Part shown: positions 1 through 8,152 of the stretch, piece by piece
How the letters are laid out: every line of letters begins with the position of its first letter
Position numbering within the stretch: position 1 is the stretch's first letter
NCBI GenBank assembly: GCA_030377895.1
Contig: JAUCGB010000026.1
Location: forward strand, 1 to 41,305
Direction: 5' to 3'
DNA length: 41,305 bases
DNA from: Anaerolineales bacterium HSG24
Lineage (GTDB): Bacteria > Chloroflexota > Anaerolineae > 4572-78 > J111
The notes under the pieces: generated by a model
The model's database searches: none
Told to the model about the DNA's origin: nothing
Seen by the model: only the letters and a program-made list of their open reading frames with translations
Translations under genes and position numbers: made by a program

Positions 1-21
1 CCGTTCACCTGTATTGCTTGG

Positions 22-115
22 GGTATTACGGCGTTTATTTAGCAACTAGTGACGCTACAAGCGTCACCTACAATGGTCTTATTTGTAAAGCAAACTCAAC
101 GGATAATGAACCATG
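22..115. repeat. Dispersed repeat family E, short copy
   Basis: Bases 22-75 are identical to 40771-40824, and bases 81-115 match 40971-41005. Between these two blocks the right-hand copy carries about 145 extra bases that this copy lacks. It contains a perfect hairpin with arms GTGACGCT/AGCGTCAC around position 50. No gene is seen in 1-177. Confidence 0.85.
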
Positions 116-120
116 TCCTC

Positions 121-178
121 AATTCATAATTCGTAATTCATAACTCATAATTCGTAATTCGCGAAACATAATACGAAT
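121..178. repeat. Simple AT-rich spacer repeat (AATTCGTAATTCAT type)
   Basis: Tandem variants of AATTC(G/A)TAATTC fill the stretch just beyond the stop codon of the YifB gene. The same motif recurs at 9767-9832, and related ATTCGCATATTCGC stretches recur at 5134-5330, 6488-6550 and 8088-8150. The yifB stop codon lies at the edge of this repeat. Confidence 0.8.
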
Positions 179-1698
179 TACGTAGATATCCGAGGCCGAT
201 ATTGAATCGCCTCGGCCACATGGGACGCTTGAATATCAACGGAACCGGCCAAATCAGCAATAGTACGAGCCAACTTTAGAATCCGATGATAAGCTCTAGC
301 ACTTAACTGCATCTGACGCATGGCCGCTTTAAGCAAATTATTTGAGACTTCATCGACTCCGCAAAACTGCCGCACTTCAGACGGCCCCATGTCCGCGTTA
401 ATGCGTAGTTTGCTGTCGGTAAAGCGTTCTTGTTGAATTAGCCGAGATGCCTCAACCCGCCCTCTAACCGCCTCACTCGGTTCACCGAGCCGTTTACTGT
501 TTAGTTTTTCAAACGGAACACGAGGAACTTCAACATGAATGTCGACTCGGTCTAGGAGTGGGCCGGATATTCTCTTTTGATACCGGCTAATCATGGTCAT
601 CGAGCAGGTACACGCTTTGACCGGATCGCCATGATAACCGCAGGGACATGGATTCATGCTGGCAATAAGGGTAAAATTAGCCGGATAAGTTAAAGAACCC
701 GCCGAGCGACTAATCGTCACAATTTTATCCTCTAGCGGCTGACGTAGGGTCTCCAAAAGACGATTACCAAACTCCGGTAACTCATCCAAAAACAGAATAC
801 CCCGATGGGCCAGACTGATTTCGCCGGGAGTCGGCCAACGTCCGCCCCCAATCAAACCGGCATAGCTGATGGTATGGTGCGGCGCTCGAAATGGTCGATA
901 TCGAACCAGTGGCTCATCCACCGAAAGTTGGTCGGCCACCGAGTAGATGCGGGTTACATCAAGTGCCTCGTCAATTGTTAAACGCGGTAAAATTCCCGGC
1001 ATTGAGCGAGCAATCAATGTCTTTCCAGAACCAGGCGGGCCACTCATTAACATATTATGCCCTCCAGTAGCTGCAACCTCTAAGGCTCGTTTCACATGCT
1101 CTTGCCCTTTAATTTCGGCCATGTCTGCCGCAAAATCGGGTAATTTATCCTGTTCTAAAGAAAAATCTGGCGGATAAGGAGTCAGACGCTTATGACCCGA
1201 CAGATGGTCAACGAGTTCCAATAGTGATTCAACCGGATAAACCTCAACCCCCTCAATGAGAGCCGCTTCGGGGGCATCGGTGGCGGGGACAAAAAGGGTT
1301 GTATACCCCTCTTGCTTGGCTAAATGAGCCACAGGCAATACCCCGCTCACATGGCGTACCGTGCCATCAAGGGATAGTTCGCCTACGATAATAGCACGAC
1401 TCACATCACCATAAATCTGCTCTGAAGCGAGCAAAAGTCCCAAGGCAATCGGTAAATCGTAGGCCGGGCCAGCTTTCCGAATATCAGCCGGAGCCAAATT
1501 GACGGTTAACCGTTTATAGGGAAAGGGCAACCCCGTATTTTTGATTGCGGCTCGAACCCGCTCACGACTTTCTTGGACTGCGGCATCAGGTAGCCCCACA
1601 ATGGTCATGGAGGGTAATCCGTTAGAGATATCAACCTCGACATCAATCAGCACTCCGTCCAACCCAACCACCGCACAACTGTTAACTTTGGCTAACAC
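178..1698 (-). CDS. yifB: YifB/ComM-family Mg chelatase-like AAA+ ATPase
   Basis: The 506-residue protein has the full ComM/YifB architecture. An N-terminal ChlI-like domain (about 1-165, with the family pattern DVSRAIIVGELSLDG near 98-112) is followed by an AAA+ core and a C-terminal Mg-chelatase helical domain (about 400-500). Walker A is GPPGSGKT at 220-227 and Walker B is ILFLDELPEF at 301-310. A Cys cluster CPCG...CTC at 351-365 is typical of the family. ComM in Proteobacteria is a hexameric branch-migration helicase that helps integrate transforming DNA; that role is known for the family and only inferred here. The start codon is GTG, placed 2 nt after the stop of the upstream small ORF, which suggests translational coupling. 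Family assignment is near certain. Confidence 0.95.
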   Translation of the reverse strand: MLAKVNSCAVVGLDGVLIDVEVDISNGLPSMTIVGLPDAAVQESRERVRAAIKNTGLPFPYKRLTVNLAPADIRKAGPAYDLPIALGLLLASEQIYGDVSRAIIVGELSLDGTVRHVSGVLPVAHLAKQEGYTTLFVPATDAPEAALIEGVEVYPVESLLELVDHLSGHKRLTPYPPDFSLEQDKLPDFAADMAEIKGQEHVKRALEVAATGGHNMLMSGPPGSGKTLIARSMPGILPRLTIDEALDVTRIYSVADQLSVDEPLVRYRPFRAPHHTISYAGLIGGGRWPTPGEISLAHRGILFLDELPEFGNRLLETLRQPLEDKIVTISRSAGSLTYPANFTLIASMNPCPCGYHGDPVKACTCSMTMISRYQKRISGPLLDRVDIHVEVPRVPFEKLNSKRLGEPSEAVRGRVEASRLIQQERFTDSKLRINADMGPSEVRQFCGVDEVSNNLLKAAMRQMQLSARAYHRILKLARTIADLAGSVDIQASHVAEAIQYRPRIST

Positions 1699-1700
1699 AA

Positions 1701-1907
1701 TTAAAAGCCTACTCCGCGGCTTACAGCAATTAAACCAACAACGGCAATCAACGACCCCATCACCACAGCTATGCCGGTAGTCATGGCAAGTGAGGCTTTA
1801 GGGCTACCTTCAACCAAGGCTTGACGGTTAAAGGCGGCAGTATACAGCGAAACAAGACCCATAAGTAACAGGAGAGTTCCGCATGGAATGGCTATACATT
1901 GTCCCAT
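1701..1907 (-). CDS. Small two-helix membrane protein, unrecognised
   Basis: From the ATG at 1907 the product is 68 residues with two hydrophobic segments (about residues 6-20 and 44-64), so a small integral membrane protein is likely. The frame stays open upstream to a GTG at 1994, but that extension runs into a dispersed repeat (GCAAAGCAAGCTTTGCACTCC), so I chose the internal ATG. No clear ribosome site is visible for either start. The stop codon ends 2 nt before the GTG of yifB, the best evidence that it is a real co-transcribed gene. Family unknown. Confidence 0.45.
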   Translation of the reverse strand: MGQCIAIPCGTLLLLMGLVSLYTAAFNRQALVEGSPKASLAMTTGIAVVMGSLIAVVGLIAVSRGVGF

Positions 1908-1971
1908 AAGGTTATATTTAGATACAAAATCAGGTAGTCCTGCAAAGGTAATGAATAGGCGTTTATATAAA

Positions 1972-2029
1972 ATACAGCAAAGCAAGCTTTGCACTCCGTG
2001 TCACTACACTTACACCACTACATTTATCG
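1972..2029. repeat. Remnant of family F repeat
   Basis: The string GCAAAGCAAGCTTTGCACTCC followed by CACTACA...ACACCACTAC matches parts of the elements at 21334-21423 and 24049-24115. Confidence 0.6.
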
Positions 2030-2091
2030 TTACGTAATTTTTGCGTGCCAAGTATACCGCCTACTCTAAAAAGTCACAAGTTATCAAGTTA

Positions 2092-3843
2092 TCAAAGCGA
2101 ATTATGAATTGTGGGGGCAACACGTAGGGTCGATTCTTGACGATAGGTCACTAAGCCGGGCGCGGCCCCTTTTATGGCTCGCACATATTTTTTGAGAGTA
2201 ACATCAACCTCCACGCTGGTATCATGACGCGCTTTGGAGTAGTAAGCGGCGACGCTGGCCGCCCAAAAGAGATCGGCTTCAGATGGTAGACCTTGGGCGG
2301 TGGGAATGATGACATGCGCGCCGGGAATCTTATGGGCATGGAGCCACAAATCGTCAGCCTTGGCTCGATTGAAAGTGAGATGCGCGTTTTGTTGGGCATT
2401 TTTCCCGACCCAAACCGTCGCCCCATCAGGCGCGGTCAAACGGAGGTAACGAGAGACTGATTTTTGAGGGCGGCCTTTGTTCTTACGAGGTTGCTTGGGT
2501 TGATAGGATCGATAATAGCCTGCTTGAGTCAAAATAGCCGCTACAGTGTCGATTTCGGTTCGATCATCAGCCATGTCCAAGTCTTGCTCTAACTGGTCAA
2601 GATATTCCAGCTCAAGAGAGATTTTATCCAATTGGATAGGGATTTCATCAAGTGTCCGTAAGGCTTTACGATACCGCTTGAAGTAACGTTGGGCATTATC
2701 ACTCGGCGAGAGTTTCGGGTCGAGATTGATTTCCAAAGGTGGTTGATCGGCATGCCACTCAACGACAAGTTTCGTTTGCCCCGGTTTAATTTGGTAGGAA
2801 TAGGCCAAAATCGCCTCCCCCTTTTCTTTGAAACCTGTCGGGTTACTTCGTTCAAGCGCGTCTTGATTAAGCCGTTCTTGGCGACGAGCTAGTTTACGGC
2901 GAGCCTCCGCGATGGCCTCTGACAACGGCTCTTTGGCCGCAGTATAGGCTATGGCCGATTCTGCCAGATAAAGCTCAATCACCTCAGAAAATGTCTCCAA
3001 CTGTTTGGTGTTCCCTAAATGGTCAAGGCTATAAGGGGCAAAGGCCGTCGGAGTTTGATCCTCATCAAAGGCCAAGGTCGATTGTATCTTAAGCGGGAAT
3101 TGGCGATCAAAATAACGGCCACAGTTATCAACTAGTGGGGCTAAATCGGCTACCTGAGCAACCGTCACGTTGACATTACCCGTCGATTGATAACATATTT
3201 CGCGAGCCAGTTGCGGACTCAGACCGAGTAGAAGTTGGGGTAGCAAACGAGCCAGTGGAAAGGTTGGGGAGGCTTCGGCCAACTCTCTTTCCAGCAACGG
3301 GACGGTTAGGTCATGGGGGGCAACTTTATTTTGGGGTGAAGGGGGATGATAAACATGGCCGGGAATGTGAATTCGGGTGCGAGATGTCGCCAACTTATGG
3401 CTGTTTTTACGGTTGGATTTAGACAAGCGAGCCGCGCCCAAAATTATTTGGTCGGCATCAAGTAAGAGCAGATTACTACGCGGGCCAAGCAGTTCAAGAG
3501 CGAGGATTGTTGAACCAGCGTAGTTCTCAAAATGGAGGTACAACAGGCGCTCATAAGGCGGTTGACGAATTTCTTTGAGCCGCGCGCCTCGCATATATTT
3601 ACGAAGCACCAACATCAAGGGGGTTTCGTTACCTTGACCACGCCGCAGTTTTTTTGGGGTTAGGTAAATATGAGGCGATTGAGGCTCTATCGAAATAGCT
3701 AAGTAATGACGAATCGGATGTACGTAAATCTCGAATCCAAAATTGAGCGAGTTGAGCTGTGTCACTCGCTGAACTCGGCCATGCAAAACAATGGTTTGTA
3801 GTTCTCTAGCTAAAGCGGTCAAGGCAAGGGTATCAAAGGACAT
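2092..3843 (-). CDS. rqcH: RqcH/NFACT family ribosome quality control protein
   Basis: This 583-residue protein is a bacterial NFACT (Rqc2 homologue, formerly annotated fibronectin-binding protein A). It starts with the family N-terminus MSFDTLALTALARELQ and an NFACT-N domain to about residue 270. A charged coiled-coil region follows (about 290-430), then the NFACT-R domain, recognisable by DLWLHAHKIPGAH at 498-510. RqcH binds 50S subunits carrying stalled peptidyl-tRNA and adds C-terminal alanine tails that target the peptide for proteolysis; this is family knowledge. The ATG at 3843 fits the family N-terminus exactly. It appears monocistronic, with a palindromic repeat immediately upstream. 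Confidence 0.93.
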   Translation of the reverse strand: MSFDTLALTALARELQTIVLHGRVQRVTQLNSLNFGFEIYVHPIRHYLAISIEPQSPHIYLTPKKLRRGQGNETPLMLVLRKYMRGARLKEIRQPPYERLLYLHFENYAGSTILALELLGPRSNLLLLDADQIILGAARLSKSNRKNSHKLATSRTRIHIPGHVYHPPSPQNKVAPHDLTVPLLERELAEASPTFPLARLLPQLLLGLSPQLAREICYQSTGNVNVTVAQVADLAPLVDNCGRYFDRQFPLKIQSTLAFDEDQTPTAFAPYSLDHLGNTKQLETFSEVIELYLAESAIAYTAAKEPLSEAIAEARRKLARRQERLNQDALERSNPTGFKEKGEAILAYSYQIKPGQTKLVVEWHADQPPLEINLDPKLSPSDNAQRYFKRYRKALRTLDEIPIQLDKISLELEYLDQLEQDLDMADDRTEIDTVAAILTQAGYYRSYQPKQPRKNKGRPQKSVSRYLRLTAPDGATVWVGKNAQQNAHLTFNRAKADDLWLHAHKIPGAHVIIPTAQGLPSEADLFWAASVAAYYSKARHDTSVEVDVTLKKYVRAIKGAAPGLVTYRQESTLRVAPTIHNSL

Positions 3844-3865
3844 GAGTGGACATGAGTATGAAACG

Positions 3866-4020
3866 TGGTAACCGTTCAGCCCCTCGTTCCCAATCTGGAG
3901 ATTGGGAACGTATTTGCCCTAGAAACTCTGTTTCTGGCATGTTGCAAGTCGCAAACAGAGTTTGCTTGAGCAATTGTGTTCCCAAACCCAGTTTGAAAAC
4001 AAGGGGCTGAATGATTACCA
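3866..4020. repeat. Palindromic repeat family D, full copy (MITE-like)
   Basis: Imperfect terminal inverted repeats TGGTAACCGTTCAGCCCC at the left and GGGGCTGAATGATTACCA at the right enclose about 155 bp. The interior holds smaller hairpins (GTTCCCAATCT/AGATTGGGAAC; GCAAACAGAGTTTGC). Partial copies lie at 20366-20432 and 24103-24245. No coding capacity; an ORF running through it is considered spurious. Confidence 0.75.
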
Positions 4021-4078
4021 ACTTTTTGGTTGTGCTTGTGTGCTTATCGAAACCAACGGCATTCGGCAGGCATGCGAT

Positions 4079-5131
4079 TTATGGCGAATCAATCGACCGC
4101 AAAATGGCGGCTAATCGCTCGGCAGAATCAGTACCATGGATCCGAATCCGAGATGTCTCAAAACGATCATTAAAGGAGTGACCGCTCCCCCACTGCGTGG
4201 TCACCGCGCCCCAAAAATGGGCAGAATCCAACACATCGATAACGGTTTGGTCATATCGCCCTGATGGGTAGCAGAAAAATCGTACTGGCTCGCCGGTACG
4301 CTCTTCAATCGCCTCTTTTGAACCCACAAGTTGATAAACGAGGTACGCTACATCCCGATTGCGTAAATCGGAATGAGTATAACTATGCGAACCAAACTCC
4401 ATGCCTGCTTGGTGCATTTCGATAATCATCTCCCAAGTCAAAAAATCGACATTATAGGTATCAATCGGTTGGGTGAAAACGAAAAAGGTGGCCGTATAAT
4501 CATACTTTTTTAGCAATGGGAAGGCATACTGATAGGCATCTCGATAGCCATCATCAAAGGTCAAAATTATCGGTTTCGGTGGCAACTCGATTTGTTGGGC
4601 TAAAGCATGATGAAACTGCTGTAGCGATATGGTTTGATAACCGGCTTCTTTGAGATAGGCGAGGTGTTGATTAAACATGGCTGGCGAGACTGATAAATCA
4701 AGCCGAATCGCGTCCGCGTTGGCTGGCGGGTCAGACAGATAGTGGTACATCAAAATGGGAATGGTGAGCGAGGAGTTCGGGTCAATTGGAGTGGGTTCAA
4801 TCATGGAAAGTGGCGTAAATGTAACAGGTGGGGTAGCGGTTGCAACAACCAAAGTCGAGGTTGGTGTCGGTATTGAAGTTGCTGATGCCGTAGGGGTGTA
4901 GGTTGGGCGTTTGGTAGATGTTGCAGTATTCCGAACGGTAAAAACCTTGGGAGTTGGGGATTCATCCGGTCTATCATGGACAGGCGAGACCTGATTTTTA
5001 TCAAGCGTTGGCTCGTTGTCTGACATGGTGGAGTAGGCAGTCGTTGCCAAAATTGTCGTTTGAAGCTGAGTACAGCTCAATAACACCAAGAAAAGTGGTA
5101 TTAAAAGAAAGTATCGAATAATAGATGTCAT
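4079..5131 (-). CDS. Lipoprotein polysaccharide deacetylase (NodB/CE4 domain)
   Basis: The 350-residue precursor begins with a type II signal peptide: a charged start, a hydrophobic stretch at 5-19 and a lipobox LLSC with Cys20. A Thr/Pro/Ser-rich linker (about 55-118) then separates the lipid anchor from a CE4 domain. Catalytic motif 1 is TFDDGYRD (191-198, metal-binding Asp193/194). Motif 2 is SHSYTH (His249 and His253), and PSGRYD at 289-294 follows. CE4 enzymes remove N- or O-acetyl groups from cell-wall or exopolysaccharides using Zn2+ or another divalent metal. The layout places the enzyme outside the membrane on a flexible tether. The substrate cannot be told from sequence. All key metal ligands are present, so it should be active. 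Confidence 0.92.
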   Translation of the reverse strand: MTSIIRYFLLIPLFLVLLSCTQLQTTILATTAYSTMSDNEPTLDKNQVSPVHDRPDESPTPKVFTVRNTATSTKRPTYTPTASATSIPTPTSTLVVATATPPVTFTPLSMIEPTPIDPNSSLTIPILMYHYLSDPPANADAIRLDLSVSPAMFNQHLAYLKEAGYQTISLQQFHHALAQQIELPPKPIILTFDDGYRDAYQYAFPLLKKYDYTATFFVFTQPIDTYNVDFLTWEMIIEMHQAGMEFGSHSYTHSDLRNRDVAYLVYQLVGSKEAIEERTGEPVRFFCYPSGRYDQTVIDVLDSAHFWGAVTTQWGSGHSFNDRFETSRIRIHGTDSAERLAAILRSIDSP

Positions 5132-5133
5132 GA

Positions 5134-5330
5134 ATAGTGAATGTGCGAATGTGTGAATAGCGAATTTTGCTCGTTGCGGATATTCATCCGCAACGCCCTC
5201 TTGGCCGTAGACACAGTGCCGGATGAATATCCGGCACTAGCCCAGTAGTAAATATGTAAATATGCGAATAGCGAATGTGCGAATATGCGTCATCACAAAT
5301 TCGCTATTCACTATTCGCATATTCGCCCAG
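5134..5330. repeat. Simple ATTCGC/GAATA spacer repeats with nested palindrome
   Basis: GAATAGTGAATGTGCGAATGTGTGAATAG-type stretches flank an inverted segment, CGTTGCGGATATTCATCCGC / GCCGGATGAATATCCGGCA (about 5173-5240). The right-hand stretch runs into the 3' end of xseB, supplying its last codons and stop. Confidence 0.7.
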
Positions 5331-5507
5331 CCGTTTGACCGACAGTTCTGCTTGGTCAAGCTTCTGGTTGCAATGTTGAGTCAACAGCATGCCTTTTTGA
5401 TAGAGGATAATCATCTCATCTAAAGGTAAATTATCTCGCTCTAGGGCTTGAACAGTGATTAGCAATTCCTGATAGGCTTGTTCAAAGGTTAAATGTTGTA
5501 AATCCAT
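5304..5507 (-). CDS. xseB: Exodeoxyribonuclease VII small subunit
   Basis: The 67-residue protein has the XseB helical-hairpin pattern: TFEQAYQEL, then LERDNLPLDEMIILYQKG, then a final helix CNQKLDQAELSVKRL. XseB wraps the large subunit XseA to make exonuclease VII, which degrades single-stranded DNA to oligonucleotides from both ends. The length is within the usual 60-80. The last residues (EYANSE) and the stop codon are encoded by an intergenic GAATATGCGAATAGTGAATAG repeat, so the natural C-terminus has probably been replaced or trimmed by repeat insertion outside the conserved core. An epimerase gene follows 30 nt downstream, separating it from xseA, although the three are on one strand and probably co-transcribed. 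Confidence 0.9.
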   Translation of the reverse strand: MDLQHLTFEQAYQELLITVQALERDNLPLDEMIILYQKGMLLTQHCNQKLDQAELSVKRLGEYANSE

Positions 5508-5537
5508 GGTAATATCCGTAATATGTGCGAATTTGCA

Positions 5538-6473
5538 CTAGCTAATATATTCAGCAGACCATTCAACGGTTTGTTTTATTCCCTCCTCAAATGAAATTTG
5601 AGGATTAAAACCAAGTAGCTGTTTGGCCTTTGTTAAATCAGCGATATAAAAACTGATTTCACCGGGTTGAATCGGTTCGTCAATAATTTCAGGTGTTACA
5701 TCCAGATAACGAGCAATCGTCTCGGCCAAATAGCCCAAGGTGGCCGGGCTACCAGAGCTTAGATTTATCGTCTCATTCACCACCTCACCTTGCATCAGTT
5801 TGTCAATCCCTAACATTATGCCCTGAATACAGTCATCAATATGGGTGAAATCTATATTTTTGCGCCGGTCAAAAATAGTTATCGGTTCACCGCGTCGCAT
5901 TTGGTCAATAAAAACATGAATAACCCGCGTCATGCGCTCTAAATCATTATCATAACGACCATAAACATTGCTGAGACGAAAAATCAAATATTTAAGGTCA
6001 TAACAATTGGCATAAGAATAGATTAACATCTCATCTGCCATTTTGTAGGCGGCATAAGGGCTGAGAATATCATATATATTTACAGTATTCTCCGCAACAG
6101 TGGGCGGAGCAGGCCGGCCATAAACTTCCCTAGAGCTACTGAATATGATCGGTATCTGATTCAAACGGCAAAATTCAAGGACATTAAATGCTGTGGTGGC
6201 ATTTTCATGAGCGCGTCGAGGATTCTCGACTAGTTCATGCACTTTTGCGTTCGCGGCTAAATGAACGACTAAATCAGGCTTGCCAAAATCAGGCGGTAAA
6301 TCGGCGATAGAGGACATTCCATCAGCTGCAATATCTCGTTTTATGAGTGGTATTCTATCTGTCCAGCTATTATCTCGCCGGTCAATACCTAAAATCTGTT
6401 CTTCTCTCTCGAGTAGCTTAAGGGCTAAATTTGTCCCTACTTGACCGCTACTACCAGTAATTAAAATCTTCAA
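5538..6473 (-). CDS. NAD-dependent epimerase/dehydratase (extended SDR)
   Basis: This 311-residue extended short-chain dehydrogenase opens with a Rossmann nucleotide-binding loop GSSGQVG (7-13). It has the catalytic Ser in FSSSREVYG (111-119) and the YxxxK pair Tyr140/Lys144. Family members epimerise or dehydrate nucleotide sugars (UDP-glucose 4-epimerase, dTDP-glucose 4,6-dehydratase and relatives); the C-terminal substrate domain does not let me pick one. It lies between xseB (30 nt upstream) and xseA (81 nt downstream), an unusual site for a sugar enzyme. The 81-nt gap downstream holds an ATTCGCATATTCG spacer repeat. The ATG start agrees with the usual MKILITG N-terminus. Confidence 0.88.
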   Translation of the reverse strand: MKILITGSSGQVGTNLALKLLEREEQILGIDRRDNSWTDRIPLIKRDIAADGMSSIADLPPDFGKPDLVVHLAANAKVHELVENPRRAHENATTAFNVLEFCRLNQIPIIFSSSREVYGRPAPPTVAENTVNIYDILSPYAAYKMADEMLIYSYANCYDLKYLIFRLSNVYGRYDNDLERMTRVIHVFIDQMRRGEPITIFDRRKNIDFTHIDDCIQGIMLGIDKLMQGEVVNETINLSSGSPATLGYLAETIARYLDVTPEIIDEPIQPGEISFYIADLTKAKQLLGFNPQISFEEGIKQTVEWSAEYIS

Positions 6474-6554
6474 CTAGTTTACACCTCTGAATATGCGAAT
6501 GGGCGAATATCGAATGGGTACGTAGACAGGATACCCAACCGTTCGTATATTTAC

Positions 6555-7775
6555 TCATTTTTTGTTCGTTATAACGGCATTGAGTTGCCCCTCATGTAAT
6601 TTAATTGTTATCTGATCATCTAACATAACTTGATCAGGATGGGTAATAACTGTCGCTTCTTTTTGGATGATGGCGTACCCGCGAGCGAGGACGGCCTCTG
6701 GATTCAAGGCTTCGAGCTGAACTTCAGCCTGAGTGACCTGCTGGCGGAGCCGAGTGATCTGCTGTTCAAAAATCGAGTTTAGTCGATTCACATGCCCGTC
6801 AACCGTTTGCCGATGATTATTGATGAGATTATTTGGTGATAGGCGAGCTAAACGCCAAGTCTGACCCTCAATATTTTCTCGCTTCTGCTCAAAATTAGCG
6901 GTAATTATCTCCGATAAGATACGCCGTTGATGCTTCAACTGGCGGGCAAGCTCGGCTCGGTCAGGCGTGACAAGTTCAGCCGCGGCAGAGGGGGTTGGCG
7001 CTCGGACATCGGCCACAAAATCGGCAATCGTAGAATCAATCTCATGCCCCACGCCGGTCACAATCGGGATGGATGAGGCAAAGATGGCTCTAGCCAAAGA
7101 TTCATCATTAAAGGCCCATAAATCCTCTAAACTGCCTCCCCCACGAGCTAAGATGATGACATCGACAGGGTGGCTGAGTAGCGACTGTAGGGCGTTGATA
7201 ATCTGAATTGGTGCTTGTTGCCCTTGTACCAGCGCCGGAGCAAGCACAACCTCAACCAGAGGATAACGACGCTGTAACACATTTAGAATATCCTGCAATG
7301 CCGCGCCAGTCTCGGAAGTTACAATCCCGATTTGCTGTGGGAACATGGGTAGTTCCCGCTTTTTGTCTGAATCAAACAATCCCTCAGCCGATAGTTTTTG
7401 CTTTAACTGCTCAAACTCTGCTTGCAAATTACCTTGGCCCAACGGTTCGAGGCTATTGACATAAAACTGGTAATTTCCACCCGCTTCATACACCGAAATA
7501 CGACCATTGGCTAAGACCGTCTCGCCATCGGTTTGGGGTCTATAGCGCAACCTGCGGGCTTGTGAACGCCAAATAACACTCTTTATGGTAGCCTTTTTAT
7601 CTTTAAGAGTAAAGTAAATATGCCCAGAGGTAGCCTGTCGCCAGTTAGAAACTTCCCCCTCCAACCAAACATCCTGTAAGGTGCGATCTTTTTCAAACTT
7701 ACCAAGAATATACCGCGTTAGCTCACTAACGGTATAGGTGTGGCGGATAGGGTTAAACAAAGAAAGTTGGCTCAT
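6555..7775 (-). CDS. xseA: Exodeoxyribonuclease VII large subunit
   Basis: The 406-residue protein has an N-terminal OB fold (about 10-110; VWLEGEVSNWRQATSGHIYF) followed by the catalytic domain: GIVTSETGAALQDI (150-163), ARGGGSLEDLWAFNDE (210-225) and GVGHEIDSTIADFVADVRAP (241-260). These are the signature motifs of XseA. With XseB it forms exonuclease VII, an ssDNA-specific, metal-independent nuclease used in repair and recombination. The C-terminal part is helical, ending in the conserved ARGYAII strand. Its ATG overlaps the TGA of the upstream small gene (ATGA), so translation is probably coupled. Confidence 0.95.
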   Translation of the reverse strand: MSQLSLFNPIRHTYTVSELTRYILGKFEKDRTLQDVWLEGEVSNWRQATSGHIYFTLKDKKATIKSVIWRSQARRLRYRPQTDGETVLANGRISVYEAGGNYQFYVNSLEPLGQGNLQAEFEQLKQKLSAEGLFDSDKKRELPMFPQQIGIVTSETGAALQDILNVLQRRYPLVEVVLAPALVQGQQAPIQIINALQSLLSHPVDVIILARGGGSLEDLWAFNDESLARAIFASSIPIVTGVGHEIDSTIADFVADVRAPTPSAAAELVTPDRAELARQLKHQRRILSEIITANFEQKRENIEGQTWRLARLSPNNLINNHRQTVDGHVNRLNSIFEQQITRLRQQVTQAEVQLEALNPEAVLARGYAIIQKEATVITHPDQVMLDDQITIKLHEGQLNAVITNKK

Positions 7776-8074
7776 AAAAGTTGAAACCGACCCGTAGGCC
7801 GAACAATTTTCGATTTAAAGTTGGTCACATAGTTAAACAGTTTGTTCTGTAGATTTTGCCAATCTGAGCTATCGAGAATCGACTGTAAGGTCGGTAGATC
7901 CTCTGCCACCCCACCGATTAAAATTTGCGCGCCATTACCAAACACGGTATACCACGACTCGGTAGGCTGAATACCTAACTTCACGATACTAGGCGCAAAC
8001 TCACGCACAATAAACTCAAAATAATCGCTTTCAGAACCTTGTTTAATATCCCAGCTCATTAGTAATTTAACCAT
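7772..8074 (-). CDS. Small conserved-looking protein coupled to xseA, unknown family
   Basis: From the ATG at 8074 the product is 100 residues. The open frame continues upstream to 8179, but that part is encoded by an ATTCGCATATTCGC spacer repeat and overlaps the next gene, so it is not credible; MSWDIK at 8059 is an alternative start. The sequence (MSWDIKQGSESDYFEFIVREF... GVAEDLPTLQSIL... KIVRPTGRFQL) has the alternating strand/helix feel of small dimeric alpha/beta-barrel proteins, but I do not recognise a family. The TGA stop overlaps the xseA ATG as ATGA, strong evidence of a real, co-translated gene. Possible link to exonuclease VII is by position only. Confidence 0.7.
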   Translation of the reverse strand: MVKLLMSWDIKQGSESDYFEFIVREFAPSIVKLGIQPTESWYTVFGNGAQILIGGVAEDLPTLQSILDSSDWQNLQNKLFNYVTNFKSKIVRPTGRFQLL

Positions 8075-8085
8075 TAAATTAATAT

Positions 8086-8152
8086 ATATATGCGAATTAG
8101 CGAATATGCGAATATTCGCACATTCGTTATTCACATATTCTCGTATTCTAAA
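8086..8152. repeat. ATTCGCATATTCGC spacer repeat
   Basis: GCGAATTAGCGAATATGCGAATATTCGCACATTCG-like sequence occupies the gap between the small xseA-linked gene and the first nuclease-like paralogue. It contains the inverted repeat GCGAATATTCGC. Confidence 0.75.

Noticed and set aside
3833..4021. 62-codon ORF upstream of rqcH
   Set aside because: It lies inside the family D palindromic repeat and overlaps the rqcH start.
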